The position numbers were made by a program, and so were the translations under genes. A stretch of DNA of 21,922 nt. Origin: an uncultured Bacilli bacterium (GTDB lineage: Bacteria > Bacillota_I > Bacilli_A > RF39 > UBA660). The stretch is from positions 1 to 21,922 of the forward strand of contig CALVIQ010000102.1 of the NCBI GenBank assembly GCA_944331815.1, read 5' to 3'. Shown here piece after piece: positions 1-8,225 of this stretch; the stretch's first letter is position 1, and every line of letters starts with the position of its first letter. Below the pieces are notes generated by a model. The model did no database searches. It was given only the letters and a program-made list of their open reading frames with translations, and was not told the DNA's origin.

Positions 1-2
1 TA

Positions 3-128
3 GAAGAAAGAAAGTTAGCTAAACAGAATAAAGATTATGAAAAAGCTGATAATATAAGAAAAGAATTAGAAAGTAAAAATATTAAAATAAAAGATACCAG
101 AGAAGGTACAATATACGAGGTGATTTAA
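3..128 (+). CDS. cysS: Cysteinyl-tRNA synthetase, C-terminal 41 residues (5' end outside window)
   Basis: Only the end of the gene is present. The frame opening at base 3 reads EERKLAKQNKDYEKADNIRK and then an ESKNIKIKDTREGTIYEVI tail before TAA. The pattern of a charged helix with a 'KDYEKADNIRKEL' core, then 'I-K-DTREGT', is the conserved C-terminal end of CysRS, which charges tRNA-Cys in the cytoplasm. The stop (TAA, 126-128) overlaps the ATG of the next gene by one base, so the two are probably translationally coupled. The call rests on this short tail and cannot be confirmed for the catalytic domain, which lies upstream of the window. Confidence 0.85.
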   Translation, partial: EERKLAKQNKDYEKADNIRKELESKNIKIKDTREGTIYEVI

Positions 129-805
129 TGGATTTATTTATATATTATGGATTAGGATTATTAGGATTAATAATTGTTTTATGGGCACAATTTAATGTAA
201 CAGGTAATTATAAAAAATATAGAGAATATAAAGTAAAATCTAATTTAACTGGTCAAGAAGTAGCTAGAAAAATATTAGATGCAAATGGTTTAAAAGATGT
301 TTATGTAGTTGAAACTAAAGGTGAATTAACAGATCATTATGATCCTTCTAGAAAAGTTGTTAGATTATCTAGTGCAATTTTCCATGAAGATTCTATTTCT
401 TCGGTTGGTGTTGCTGCTCATGAATGTGGTCATGCTATTCAAGATAAAGAAGGATATACTTTTATGAGAATTAGATCTGCTTTAGTGCCTTTTGTTAATT
501 TGGTTTCATATTTGGGTTATTTTGGATTAATTATATCTATATTTGCAGGGTTAACTGGTTATTTAAAGATAAGTATTTTAATTTTAGGTGTTACTATATT
601 ATTTCAATTAATAACATTACCAGTTGAATTTGATGCTTCTAAACGAGCAAAAGAACAGTTAATTTCTTTAGGTTTAATTGACGATAATGAGCATGAACAA
701 GTAAGCAAAGTCTTATTTGCTGCTGCTATGACATATGTAGCAGGATTAATTTCTAACTTATTACAATTATTAAGATTAGTTTTAATATTAAATGATCGAG
801 ACTAG
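128..805 (+). CDS. YugP-type membrane zinc metallopeptidase
   Basis: The 225-aa protein begins with a membrane segment (residues 4-21), then has the zinc-peptidase motif AAHECGHAIQ with HECGH at 98-102. Two or three hydrophobic segments follow (about 116-165 and 195-222). This is the layout of the neutral zinc metallopeptidase family represented by B. subtilis YugP (Pfam Zn_peptidase_2). Zinc ligands would be H98 and H102 with E99 as catalytic base; the later 'PVEFDASKRAKE' segment around 188-199 supplies a conserved acidic position of the family. The substrate is unknown. The start ATG overlaps the cysS stop and has a GAGGTG ribosome binding site at 117-122. The 3' end overlaps truB by 14 nt, so cysS, this gene and truB look like one operon. 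Confidence 0.85.
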   Translation: MDLFIYYGLGLLGLIIVLWAQFNVTGNYKKYREYKVKSNLTGQEVARKILDANGLKDVYVVETKGELTDHYDPSRKVVRLSSAIFHEDSISSVGVAAHECGHAIQDKEGYTFMRIRSALVPFVNLVSYLGYFGLIISIFAGLTGYLKISILILGVTILFQLITLPVEFDASKRAKEQLISLGLIDDNEHEQVSKVLFAAAMTYVAGLISNLLQLLRLVLILNDRD

Positions 806-1649
806 TGGATTATTAGTTGTTAATAAACCAAAAGATGTAACAAGTAGAGATGTAGTTAATGAAGTATCAAAAATATTTAAAACTAAAAAAGTCGGTCATA
901 CAGGAACATTAGATCCTATTGCTACTGGTGTTTTAGTTTTAACTATCAATAAAGCTACTAAATTAAGTGAAATAATAACTAGTGAAGAAAAAGTTTATCA
1001 AGCAGAAGTTGTTTTGGGAATAAAAACAGATACCTTAGACATAACTGGTAGTATTTTAGAAGAATATAATACAAACTATAAAAAAGAAGAAATTGTTAAA
1101 GTATTAAATTCTTTTATTGGTTCATATAATCAAGAAGTACCTATTTATTCTGCTGTTAAAATAAATGGCAAAAAATTATATGAATACGCTAGAAATAATG
1201 AAGAAGTTACTTTGCCTAAAAGAATGGTAACCATTAAAGAAATTAAATTAGATGAATTAAATTATATTGATAATAAAACAGTATTTAAATTTACTTGCAA
1301 AGTGAGTAAAGGAACTTATATTAGAAGTTTAATTAATGATATTGCTAATAAATTAAATACGATAGGAACAATGAAAAATTTAGTTAGAATAGAACAAGGC
1401 AATTTTAACATTAAAAATTCTTATACTTTAGAAGATATTAAAAATAACAACTATAAAATAATACCAATTAAAGAAGCTTTAAAAGATTATTTTACTGTAA
1501 AAGTAGATGATAAATTAAAATTTAAAGTTATGAATGGTCAAATATTAGATAATATTTATAATCAAGAATATGTATTATTTATAGATGATGATGTAATTGG
1601 ACTATATAAAAAAGAAGGAAATAAGCTAAAACCTTACAAAATGCTTTAG
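792..1649 (+). CDS. truB: tRNA pseudouridine-55 synthase TruB
   Basis: The 285-aa protein isomerises U55 in the T-psi-C loop of tRNAs. The N-terminus has the family signature GLLVVNKPKDVTS (6-18) and the catalytic block VGHTGTLDPIATGVL (34-48), with D41 as the catalytic aspartate. Further on, 'VYQAEVVLGIKTDTLDITG' and 'SKGTYIRSL' (about 171-179) are the usual substrate-binding motifs. The C-terminal part after about residue 225 resembles a small PUA-like tail. Length is normal for bacterial TruB. The ATG at 792 lies inside the end of the peptidase gene in another frame, which implies coupled translation. The frequent downstream partner ribF is not here; a small unknown ORF and rpsO follow. 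Confidence 0.95.
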   Translation: MIETSGLLVVNKPKDVTSRDVVNEVSKIFKTKKVGHTGTLDPIATGVLVLTINKATKLSEIITSEEKVYQAEVVLGIKTDTLDITGSILEEYNTNYKKEEIVKVLNSFIGSYNQEVPIYSAVKINGKKLYEYARNNEEVTLPKRMVTIKEIKLDELNYIDNKTVFKFTCKVSKGTYIRSLINDIANKLNTIGTMKNLVRIEQGNFNIKNSYTLEDIKNNNYKIIPIKEALKDYFTVKVDDKLKFKVMNGQILDNIYNQEYVLFIDDDVIGLYKKEGNKLKPYKML

Positions 1650-1843
1650 AATAAAATATAATACAAAAGTTGAAAATTTAACAGGAAAAATAAAATTTGT
1701 TAACATATAAATTAGATTTATGGGGATTATATAATGAAAAATCTATTTATTTTTTGATAATAGATAGAATATTATGAATAATTAGTTAACTAATGATCAA
1801 AATTATTTATTTTTGTTTATTTTAATAGTTGTTTAGAAAAAAA

Positions 1844-1871
1844 TTTGAAAGAATTAGGATGCTAATATAAT
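1844..1871 (+). promoter_or_regulatory. Candidate promoter for the 59-aa ORF
   Basis: TATAAT at 1866-1871 is preceded by TTTGAA at 1844-1849 (16-nt spacer). The -10 is consensus and the -35 is weak. The rest of 1650-1843 shows no gene; it contains a 14-bp palindrome ATTAGTTAACTAAT at 1781-1794. Confidence 0.4.
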
Positions 1872-1903
1872 TTCATAAGGGCTAAAATTTAGGAGGTGAT
1901 TAT

Positions 1904-2083
1904 ATGTCATATCTATCAATCAAATCAAAATCATATAGTTTCTTCAATAAAATAGGTCATAAATGTAAAATTATTCGTAAAAATTATACTAATTTTGCTG
2001 GTACAACTGTTCCACCACTCACAAAACAACAATATGAGAGAGCTATGACAAAATATAAAAAAAGAGGTAGTAGATTTTATTAA
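1904..2083 (+). CDS. Hypothetical small basic protein, 59 aa
   Basis: The ATG at 1904 follows a near-perfect ribosome binding site (AGGAGGTGAT, 1891-1900) at normal spacing. The frame stays open for 59 codons to TAA at 2081-2083. The protein starts MSYLSIKSKSYSFFNKIGHK. It is basic, has a single Cys in 'HKCKII', a middle 'FAGTTVPPLTKQQYERAM' stretch and a basic 'KYKKRGSRFY' end. No family is recognised. It lies alone between truB and the rpsO promoter, with its own candidate -10 (1866-1871). The Shine-Dalgarno strength and ordinary codon use argue that it is translated; nothing in the sequence shows its function. Confidence 0.6.
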   Translation: MSYLSIKSKSYSFFNKIGHKCKIIRKNYTNFAGTTVPPLTKQQYERAMTKYKKRGSRFY

Positions 2084-2138
2084 AAATAATACACGATTTA
2101 AGAGTTTATAAGTTTATCCTAAAAATTTATTTAAACTA

Positions 2139-2167
2139 TTTACTTTTTATTAAAAATAGTGTATTAT
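2139..2167 (+). promoter_or_regulatory. Candidate rpsO promoter
   Basis: TTTACT (2139-2144), 17-nt spacer, TATTAT (2162-2167). It lies about 85 nt upstream of the rpsO ATG, leaving a leader of roughly 75 nt. Confidence 0.5.
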
Positions 2168-2197
2168 TAAATAGTACTTATTTCTAGGAATTAAATC

Positions 2198-2245
2198 TTC
2201 TCCGGTTTATTTCTTGGATTTGAGCAAATATATAAGAAAGGAGAA
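2198..2245 (+). promoter_or_regulatory. rpsO leader with possible anti-Shine-Dalgarno pairing
   Basis: TTCTCC at 2198-2203 is complementary to the GGAGAA ribosome binding site at 2240-2245, so the leader could hide the translation start of ribosomal protein S15. S15 represses its own translation through leader RNA in several bacteria. That this leader does so is inference. Confidence 0.35.
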
Positions 2246-2251
2246 TTATAA

Positions 2252-2521
2252 ATGGCTTTAACAAAAGAAAGAAAAGCAGAATTAGTTAAGAAATTTGGTA
2301 AAAATGAACAAGATACTGGTAGTATTGAAGTTCAAATTGCTATCTTAACTGATGAAATAAACACTTTAACTGAACATTTAAAAGAACACGATCATGATTT
2401 CCATTCAAGACGTGGTTTACTTAAAAAAGTAGGTCAAAGAAGAAGTTTATTAAATTACTTATTAAAACATGATGTAACAAGATACAGAAAAGTAATTAAA
2501 GAATTAAATTTAAGAAAGTAG
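2252..2521 (+). CDS. rpsO: 30S ribosomal protein S15
   Basis: At 89 aa the protein has exactly the family length. Diagnostic stretches are '[19 protein letters not shown]' (21-39), '[20 protein letters not shown]' (48-67) and '[16 protein letters not shown]' (67-82). S15 is a primary 16S rRNA-binding protein that contacts helices 20-22 and organises the central domain of the small subunit. The ATG has an AAAGGAGAA site at 2237-2245. An intrinsic terminator starts at the stop codon, followed directly by pnp, the conserved rpsO-pnp order found in many bacteria. Confidence 0.98.
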   Translation: MALTKERKAELVKKFGKNEQDTGSIEVQIAILTDEINTLTEHLKEHDHDFHSRRGLLKKVGQRRSLLNYLLKHDVTRYRKVIKELNLRK

Positions 2522-2546
2522 GCACTCTTTTTAAGTGTCTTTTTTT
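2521..2546 (+). terminator. Intrinsic terminator/attenuator between rpsO and pnp
   Basis: Stem GGCACT (2521-2526) with AGTGTC (2534-2539), one G-U pair, 7-nt loop, followed by seven T. It begins inside the rpsO stop codon. Because pnp has no clear promoter of its own in the 13 nt that remain, this probably acts as a partial terminator that lowers pnp relative to rpsO. Confidence 0.75.
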
Positions 2547-2559
2547 ATTAGGAGGAAGT

Positions 2560-4683
2560 ATGAAGAAAACATTTGAATTAGATTTTAGAGGAAGAAAGAT
2601 TATAGTTGAAAATGGTGAACTTGCTAAGCAAGCACATGGATCAATATTAGTAAGATATGGTGATACAGTTATTTTATCAACTGTTGTTATGTCTAAAAAT
2701 GTTAATTTATTAGCTGATTTTTTTCCATTAACAGTTTTATATAATGAAAAATTATATTCAGTAGGTAAAATACCAGGTGGATTTATTAAAAGAGAAGGAA
2801 GACCAACTGAAAATGCTACTTTAGCTGCTCGTATGATCGATAGACCAATGAGACCATTATTTCCAGAAAATTTTAAAAATGAAGTTCAAATCGTAAATAC
2901 TGTTTTATCAGTTGATCAAGATAATAGCCCTGAAATAACTGCTTTATTTGGTTCTTCTTTAGCTACTTGTATAAGCCAAGTACCATTTAATGGGCCGGTA
3001 GCTGGAGTTAAAGTTGGAAGAATAGATGGTAAATTTATTATTAATCCAACTGTTGAAGAAACTGAAAAATCTGATATAGATTTAACTGTATCTGGAACTA
3101 AAGAAGCAATTAATATGGTTGAAGCAGGAGCTAAAGAAGTTAGTGAAGAAGATATGTTAGAAGCATTGATGTTCGGCCACGAAGCAATTAAAGAATTAAT
3201 CGAATTTCAAGAAAAAATTATTGAAGAAATTGGTGGCGAAAAATATGATTATCCAAAATTAGAAATATCAGAAGAATTAACTAATGAAGTAACTAGTCTA
3301 ATTAAAGATGATATTGATAGTGCTTTAAGAATTAAAGATAAGTTAGAAAAATATGCGAAATTAGATGAAATAAAAGAAAATTTATTAGAAAAATATACTG
3401 ATGAGGCTTTAAAAGAAGAAGAATTAAAAGAACTATTAACTAAGGTTGCTAATATATTTGAAAATGTTAAGTATGAAGTATTTAGAAATATAGTAGTTAA
3501 AGAAAAAATAAGAGCTGATGGCAGAAAAATGACAGAAATAAGACCTTTATCTACTGCTATTGATTTATTACCTAGAACTCATGGTTCAGCTTTATTTACA
3601 AGAGGAGAAACACAAAGTTTATCTGTAACTACTCTAGGAGCTTTAGGTGAGCATCAAATATTAGATGGATTAGGAATTGAAGATTCTAAAAGATTTATAC
3701 TACATTACAATTTCCCTCAATTTTCAGTAGGAGAAACAGGAAGATATGGAGCACCTGGTAGAAGAGAAATTGGACATGGTGCTTTAGGTGAAAGAGCATT
3801 ATTACAGGTAATACCTTCTGAAGAAGAATTTCCTTATACAATAAGAGTTGTATCAGAAATATTAGAATCTAACGGTAGTAGTAGCCAAGCAAGTATTTGT
3901 GCAGGTTGTATGAGCTTAATGGCAGCTGGTGTACCTATTAAAGCACCTGTTGCAGGTATTGCTATGGGATTAATTACAAGTGGTGATGATTATACTATTT
4001 TGACTGATATTCAAGGATTAGAAGATCATTTAGGAGATATGGATTTTAAAGTAGCAGGTACTAAAAATGGTATTTGTGCATTACAAATGGATATCAAAAT
4101 AAAAGGTATAACTAAACAAATTCTAAAAGAAGCTTTAGCACAAGCTCATGAAGCAAGATTAGAAATCTTAAAAGTTATTGCTAAACAAATTAAAGAACCT
4201 CGTAAAGAAGTAAGTAAATATGCACCTAAAACAATGACATTTACAATTGATCCAAATAAGATTAAAGATGTTATTGGTAAAGGTGGGGAAATGATTACTA
4301 AAATTATTCTAGAAGCAAGTAATGTAAATACAGTAACTGATATTAATGCTGTTAAAGTTGATTTAGAAGATGATGGTAGAGTAATAATTTATCACACCGA
4401 TAAAGATATAATAGAAAAAACGGCTAATATGATTAAAGATGTAGTTAAAGAAGTTGAAACAGGAAAAATTTATACTGGTAAAGTTGTAAAAGTTGAAGAT
4501 TTTGGATGTTTCGTTGAATTATGGCCAGGTGTTGAAGGATTAGTTCATGTTTCTCATTTAGCTAAAGAACGAGTTGAAAAACCAAGTGATGTAGTTAAAG
4601 TTGGAGATGAAATAATTGTTAAATCATTAGGTTATGATAAAAAAGGAAGACTTAATTTATCTCGTAAAGAAGCTTTAAAATAG
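2560..4683 (+). CDS. pnp: Polyribonucleotide nucleotidyltransferase (PNPase)
   Basis: The 707-aa protein has the full PNPase order: a first RNase PH domain (about 1-215, with '[20 protein letters not shown]'), a helical linker (about 240-300), a second catalytic RNase PH domain (about 310-545, with '[16 protein letters not shown]' and '[19 protein letters not shown]'), a KH domain (about 553-610, loop VIGKGGEMI) and an S1 domain (about 620-690, '[28 protein letters not shown]'). It degrades RNA 3'-to-5' using phosphate, as a trimer and usually within a degradosome. It has an AGGAGG site just before the ATG. The stop codon TAG forms part of the ribosome binding site (TAGGAG) of the next gene, so the two are coupled. 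Confidence 0.98.
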   Translation: MKKTFELDFRGRKIIVENGELAKQAHGSILVRYGDTVILSTVVMSKNVNLLADFFPLTVLYNEKLYSVGKIPGGFIKREGRPTENATLAARMIDRPMRPLFPENFKNEVQIVNTVLSVDQDNSPEITALFGSSLATCISQVPFNGPVAGVKVGRIDGKFIINPTVEETEKSDIDLTVSGTKEAINMVEAGAKEVSEEDMLEALMFGHEAIKELIEFQEKIIEEIGGEKYDYPKLEISEELTNEVTSLIKDDIDSALRIKDKLEKYAKLDEIKENLLEKYTDEALKEEELKELLTKVANIFENVKYEVFRNIVVKEKIRADGRKMTEIRPLSTAIDLLPRTHGSALFTRGETQSLSVTTLGALGEHQILDGLGIEDSKRFILHYNFPQFSVGETGRYGAPGRREIGHGALGERALLQVIPSEEEFPYTIRVVSEILESNGSSSQASICAGCMSLMAAGVPIKAPVAGIAMGLITSGDDYTILTDIQGLEDHLGDMDFKVAGTKNGICALQMDIKIKGITKQILKEALAQAHEARLEILKVIAKQIKEPRKEVSKYAPKTMTFTIDPNKIKDVIGKGGEMITKIILEASNVNTVTDINAVKVDLEDDGRVIIYHTDKDIIEKTANMIKDVVKEVETGKIYTGKVVKVEDFGCFVELWPGVEGLVHVSHLAKERVEKPSDVVKVGDEIIVKSLGYDKKGRLNLSRKEALK

Positions 4684-4693
4684 GAGTGGTAGT

Positions 4694-5554
4694 ATGTTTA
4701 GGTTTTATAACTTTAACAAAGAAATAAGAAATACTTTAAATAATTTTTATCACAATTTTGTAAAAAAAGATAAAACAAATGCTAGTTCTAAATTTTATGA
4801 ACTAATAGATAATTTAAAATTAGAAAATTATGATCTGTATAAAATAATAATAGGATTATCATTTTTAGATAATTTTAGAATATTAAAAGATAAACAAAAA
4901 TATGATAATTTAACCGCTGAAGAAATTAGTATTTTAACAGTTCATGAAGAAATAGAAGATATTGAAGATTTGTTATTTATGTTAGATGAAAATCCATCTT
5001 TTATAAATACTTTTATATTTGGAACAGTTAAATTTTCTAATTTAAATATTAAAAGCCAAGCTAATTTGTTATTACAAACATCTATAGAATTTGCTTTAAG
5101 ATTTAATAAATTTTATCCAATAGAAAAATACGAAATGTTTAAAGAAAGATCAAAAGATGATATATTGAATATTTATGCTGATAAAAATAAAAAGTCACAA
5201 GATAAAATTTATGAAATCATTAATATTTTAGATGTATTATTTATTGGTAATAATCCTGCTTTTTCTAAACTTTTATTAGAAATGTTGCAAGTATTTTATA
5301 AATGGAAAAAAGTTGTTCAAATAAAAAAACCGGAATTAACATTTGGTATAGAAGATAAAATTATTGAAATTGTTGAAAATAATTCACAAGATAAAATTAT
5401 ATATATTCTATCTTGTGATCCTTCTTTGATAGAAGTCATCATTGCTGATTTTTTAGAATATGAAGCATTTGATGAAGAATTAAAACAAGAAATTGAAGAT
5501 ACATATAATAAAATTGTTTCTAAAGAAATTAAGATAAAATTAAAAGAAGTATAA
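4694..5554 (+). CDS. Hypothetical helical protein, 286 aa, downstream of pnp
   Basis: No family is recognised. The protein starts MFRFYNFNKEIRNTLNNFYH and is rich in Lys, Glu, Asn and Ile. It has no signal peptide or clear membrane span and is predicted by eye to be mostly alpha-helical and cytoplasmic. An acidic helix at 78-92 (HEEIEDIEDLLFMLD) and another near the end (LEYEAFDEELKQEIEDTY) stand out. The start is 10 nt after the pnp stop, with TAGGAG made from the pnp stop codon itself, so it is co-expressed with PNPase. A link to RNA metabolism is only a guess from position. Its stop (5552-5554) touches the stop of the convergent HIT gene. Confidence 0.75.
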   Translation: MFRFYNFNKEIRNTLNNFYHNFVKKDKTNASSKFYELIDNLKLENYDLYKIIIGLSFLDNFRILKDKQKYDNLTAEEISILTVHEEIEDIEDLLFMLDENPSFINTFIFGTVKFSNLNIKSQANLLLQTSIEFALRFNKFYPIEKYEMFKERSKDDILNIYADKNKKSQDKIYEIINILDVLFIGNNPAFSKLLLEMLQVFYKWKKVVQIKKPELTFGIEDKIIEIVENNSQDKIIYILSCDPSLIEVIIADFLEYEAFDEELKQEIEDTYNKIVSKEIKIKLKEV

Positions 5555-5582
5555 TTATTTTAATAATTCATATACTTCTTTT
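5542..5582. terminator. Bidirectional terminator built from two coding ends
   Basis: A perfect 12-bp stem pairs AAAAGAAGTATA (5542-5553) with TATACTTCTTTT (5571-5582) across a 17-nt loop that holds both stop codons. The stem encodes the last residues of both convergent proteins. A- and T-runs flank it on both strands. Confidence 0.6.
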
Positions 5583-5914
5583 AAAGTTTTATCTTTTTTA
5601 TTTTTATAAAAAGGTTTTAAATGTAAATGAAAATGTTTTACTTCTTGAATATCTCCATTATTTTGAATTAAAGTTAATCCATCACAATTTAATTTTTCTT
5701 CGATTCGTAATTTTAACATTTTAGCTATTTCCATTATGTGAGCTAAAGTATTCATATCAATGTCATTTAAATCTAAATAATGTTTTTTGGGAATAATTAA
5801 CGTATGACCAACGCTATCGGGATTTATGTCTAAAAAAGCAAAAACAATATCGTCTTCATATATTTTATATGAATTTATTTCTCCATTTACAATTTTACAA
5901 AATAAGCAATCCAT
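5555..5914 (-). CDS. HIT-family nucleotide hydrolase/transferase
   Basis: The 119-aa protein has the histidine-triad motif KHFHLHLKP (93-101; H94, H96 and H98), preceded by QNNGDI and an N-terminal 'CLFCKIVNGEI' opening. This matches the HINT/Hit branch, which hydrolyses purine nucleoside phosphoramidates or related AMP conjugates in the cytosol. The canonical 'G-Q-x-V-x-H' segment is replaced by IQEVKH. Length is typical. The start ATG at 5914 has a GGAGG site. The gene is the only host gene on the - strand before 14 kb and converges exactly on the preceding gene, with stops at adjacent bases. TATAAT sits just upstream on the - strand (about 5934-5939). Confidence 0.92.
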   Translation of the reverse strand: MDCLFCKIVNGEINSYKIYEDDIVFAFLDINPDSVGHTLIIPKKHYLDLNDIDMNTLAHIMEIAKMLKLRIEEKLNCDGLTLIQNNGDIQEVKHFHLHLKPFYKNKKDKTLKEVYELLK

Positions 5915-5939
5915 ATTATACCTCCATAATAATTATATC

Positions 5940-5966
5940 AAAAAAAATCTAGTTTATCTAGATTTT
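5940..5966 (-). terminator. Orphan terminator-like hairpin in a divergent intergenic region
   Basis: AAAATCTAG (5944-5952) pairs with CTAGATTTT (5958-5966), loop TTTAT. On the - strand the stem is followed by a run of eight T, so it reads as a terminator for a - transcript arriving from about 5970-6130, where no gene is visible. Alternatively it is a shield upstream of the HIT promoter. Confidence 0.5.
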
Positions 5967-6061
5967 GTGAATATCTGCGAATATTCTATATTAATATTGT
6001 CAAATTAATTAAAAAAATATACAATTTATATTAATTTTAGTGTATAATTAAATTATAATTA

Positions 6062-6089
6062 TTGTCTAATTTTAGTTATTTGTTATATA
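6062..6089 (+). promoter_or_regulatory. Candidate promoter for the cysteine desulfurase
   Basis: TTGTCT (6062-6067), 16-nt spacer, then TATATA (6084-6089) with an upstream TG (extended -10). A second possibility in the same A/T-rich leader is TTGTCA (5997-6002), 17 nt, TACAAT (6020-6025). TATAAT at 6043-6048 has no good -35. Confidence 0.45.
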
Positions 6090-6147
6090 AGAAAAAAATA
6101 ATCATGAATAAAATGTTATAGGTGTTATTTAGGAGGTGAATGAATGA

Positions 6148-7338
6148 ATGAATCGTGATGATTTTAATATTTTAAATAAAAATATAGTATATTTAGATAA
6201 TGGTGCTACTTCATTAAAACCAAAATGTGTAGCTGAAAGTATTGCTGATTATTATAATAATTATAGTGCTAATGCTCATCGTGGTGATTATGATTTATCA
6301 CTTGAAGTTGATAATAAATATGAAGGTACTAGAACTTTAGTAAAAAATTTCATTAATGCTAAAAAGAATAAAGAAATAATTTTTACTAGTGGTGCTACTG
6401 ATTCATTAAATAAAATAATATTTGGATATTTTAAAAATTACTTAAAACAAAATGATGAAGTATTAATAACTAAAAGTGAACATGCATCTAATATATTACC
6501 TTGGTTTGAATTAAAAGATGAAATAAATATTAAAATAAATTATATTCCACTAACTAATTTAGAAGTTACTTTAGATAATATTAAAAATAGTATAACTGAT
6601 AAAACTAAAGTAATAAGTATTGCTCATATTACTAATGTTGTAGGAGATATAAGACCTATTAAAGAAATAATTAAATATGCTCATAGTAAAAAAATATTAG
6701 TTATAATAGATGGTGCTCAAAGTGTTGCTCATGCTAAGATTGATGTGCAAGATTTAGATATTGATTTTTTAGCTTTTTCAGCTCATAAAATGTTAGGCCC
6801 AACTGGAGTTGGCGTTTTATATGGTAAAGAAGAATTATTAAATAATATTAAGCCAATTATATTTGGTGGGGGAATGAATGCTAGTTTTCAATTCGATGGA
6901 ACTAGAATATATAATGAAACTCCTTCTTTATTAGAAGCAGGGACACCTAATATAGCAGGTGTAATTGGCTTTGGTGAAGCAATAAAATATTTAAATAATA
7001 TTGGAATGGATAATATTGCTAATTATGAAAAAGAATTAAAAAAATATGCTATTGCTAAATTAAAAGAAGTTAAAGATATAATAATTTATAATGAAAATAG
7101 CCAATCAGGTATTATTACATTTAATATTAAAGATATATTTGCTCAAGATCTTGCTATTTATCTTAATAAATATAATATTTGTGTAAGAGCCGGTAACCAT
7201 TGTGCTAAAATCTTAAAAGATGATTTAGGTATTAAAAATACCTGTAGAATAAGTCTATACTTTTATAACACTAAAGAAGAAATAGACTATTTAGTAAAAG
7301 TTTTAAATAATCCAAGTATTAAAGATGAAATAATATAA
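6148..7338 (+). CDS. sufS: Cysteine desulfurase, SufS/CsdA type
   Basis: The 396-aa PLP enzyme removes sulfur from cysteine to give alanine and an enzyme persulfide for Fe-S cluster or thio-cofactor assembly. Visible signatures are 'YLDNGATSLKP' (15-25), 'IIFTSGATDSLN' (77-88), the internal-aldimine lysine in 'SAHKMLGPTGVGVLYG' (K214), 'GTPNIAGVIGFGEAI' (265-279) and the catalytic cysteine in 'RAGNHCAK' (C352). The short spacing around C352 marks group II (SufS) rather than NifS/IscS. No sufC, sufB, sufD or sufU is adjacent. Of three nested ATGs after the AGGAGGTG site (6140, 6144, 6148), only 6148 opens the long frame; the other two stop after three or four codons. Confidence 0.93.
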   Translation: MNRDDFNILNKNIVYLDNGATSLKPKCVAESIADYYNNYSANAHRGDYDLSLEVDNKYEGTRTLVKNFINAKKNKEIIFTSGATDSLNKIIFGYFKNYLKQNDEVLITKSEHASNILPWFELKDEINIKINYIPLTNLEVTLDNIKNSITDKTKVISIAHITNVVGDIRPIKEIIKYAHSKKILVIIDGAQSVAHAKIDVQDLDIDFLAFSAHKMLGPTGVGVLYGKEELLNNIKPIIFGGGMNASFQFDGTRIYNETPSLLEAGTPNIAGVIGFGEAIKYLNNIGMDNIANYEKELKKYAIAKLKEVKDIIIYNENSQSGIITFNIKDIFAQDLAIYLNKYNICVRAGNHCAKILKDDLGIKNTCRISLYFYNTKEEIDYLVKVLNNPSIKDEII

Positions 7339-7351
7339 AAGGGAGAAATTT

Positions 7352-8133
7352 ATGGAAAATAATTAAAAATTATAATAATAGGTTTAATTTTAGTAATATT
7401 TGTAATAATTACATTTTTTGTGATAAAAAATATTAATATAAGAAAAAATAATAATAATTTAGAAAATAAAACTATAGAACAATATATTGAAGATATAAAA
7501 AAATTAAAAGTTAATGATATCATCCAAATTGATGACAATAAAAAAATTTCAGTTGAATATATTTTCAATGTGAATGAAAATGTGAATGAAAATTTTGGAA
7601 ATGCAGATGAAGATATTGTTATAGAATATATCACAAAATTAATATATAATGATAAAATAATTGATTCATTTTCTAATAATTTCCTTTTAAAAAAGGATTC
7701 TGTAGCAGATTTTGTAAAAAATAAAAACATACCATATAAAATAAGTAAAGAAAACATTAAATCTATCGATAATGGATTTGCTTATTATTATTTTATTAAT
7801 AATTATATTGGAGGTTCTACTAATTCTTACTTGAAAGTATTTAGCTCAAATGGAGTAGAATTAGGTAATTTTATTAATAGTTCTAATACACTTGAAGTGA
7901 TTCAAATTGATAATTCTGGTATTATTAATAAATTTAATTATAATGATGATGATGACCTTTTTAACTTTACTATGATTAAAAATAACTATATTATGATTTA
8001 TGGAATTGATGAAGCTATTAAACAAAATAATTTTGATTCAATAAACGAATATAAATTAGTTATTGAAAATAATAAATTAAACTATATTTTTATAAAAAAA
8101 TATGATAATATTCAAGTTTCTGGCGGTATTTAA
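7352..8133 (+). pseudogene. Membrane-anchored hypothetical protein with an apparent 1-nt frameshift near its start
   Basis: A good ribosome binding site (GGGAG, 7341-7345) precedes ATG 7352, but that frame stops after MENN. The neighbouring frame is open from 7363 and reads LKIIIIGLILVIFVIITFFV, a typical N-terminal membrane anchor, then a 237-residue Asn/Lys-rich domain to TAA 8131-8133. Restoring one base in the A/T-run at about 7358-7363 would join the site, MENN, the anchor and the domain. The only start inside the long frame, GTG 7420, has no ribosome binding site and would discard the anchor. So this is a broken gene, a programmed shift, or a sequencing error. The extracytoplasmic domain has no recognised family; it includes 'NNYIGGSTNSYLKVFSSNG' and an acidic 'NDDDDLF'. 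Confidence 0.6.
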
Positions 8134-8178
8134 AAAAAATAAAGATGAAATTGTATTTAAAAAAATAAAGATGAAATT
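8126..8178 (+). repeat. Tandem duplication of the 3' end of the frameshifted gene
   Basis: Two adjacent copies (8126-8152, 27 nt; 8153-8178, 26 nt) differ by a single A in the A-run. The unit runs from GTATTTAAA through AAAGATGAAATT. The first copy contains the last codons and stop of the upstream gene. Confidence 0.85.
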
Positions 8179-8201
8179 ATCTAGAAAATTTTGTCTTTTT
8201 T

Positions 8202-8210
8202 TGTTATAAT
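8202..8210 (+). promoter_or_regulatory. Extended -10 promoter of the apbE operon
   Basis: TGTTATAAT has a consensus -10 at 8205-8210 and an extended TG at 8202-8203. No convincing -35 is present at 17 nt. The predicted start of transcription (about 8217) leaves less than 10 nt before the ATG. Confidence 0.55.
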
Positions 8211-8225
8211 TAAATAGTGATTATT

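Noticed and set aside
1781..1794. Palindrome ATTAGTTAACTAAT as a second dif-like site
   Set aside because: It shares only the GTTAACTAA end with the XerD arm and lacks the TATATA centre and XerC arm; it could be a chance A/T palindrome.
5826..6008. 60-aa + strand frame opposite the HIT gene
   Set aside because: It lies mostly antisense to a clear gene, has no ribosome binding site, and runs through the terminator hairpin.
6140..6150. GAAT repeats with three nested ATGs before the cysteine desulfurase, as a phase-variable switch
   Set aside because: Only about three 4-nt units are present, too few for efficient slippage; the ribosome binding site spacing fits ATG 6148 directly.
7350..7757. 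135-aa - strand frame opposite the frameshifted gene
   Set aside because: Composition is the poly-Ile/Phe/Ser expected of the complement of a Lys/Asn-rich gene; no ribosome binding site.
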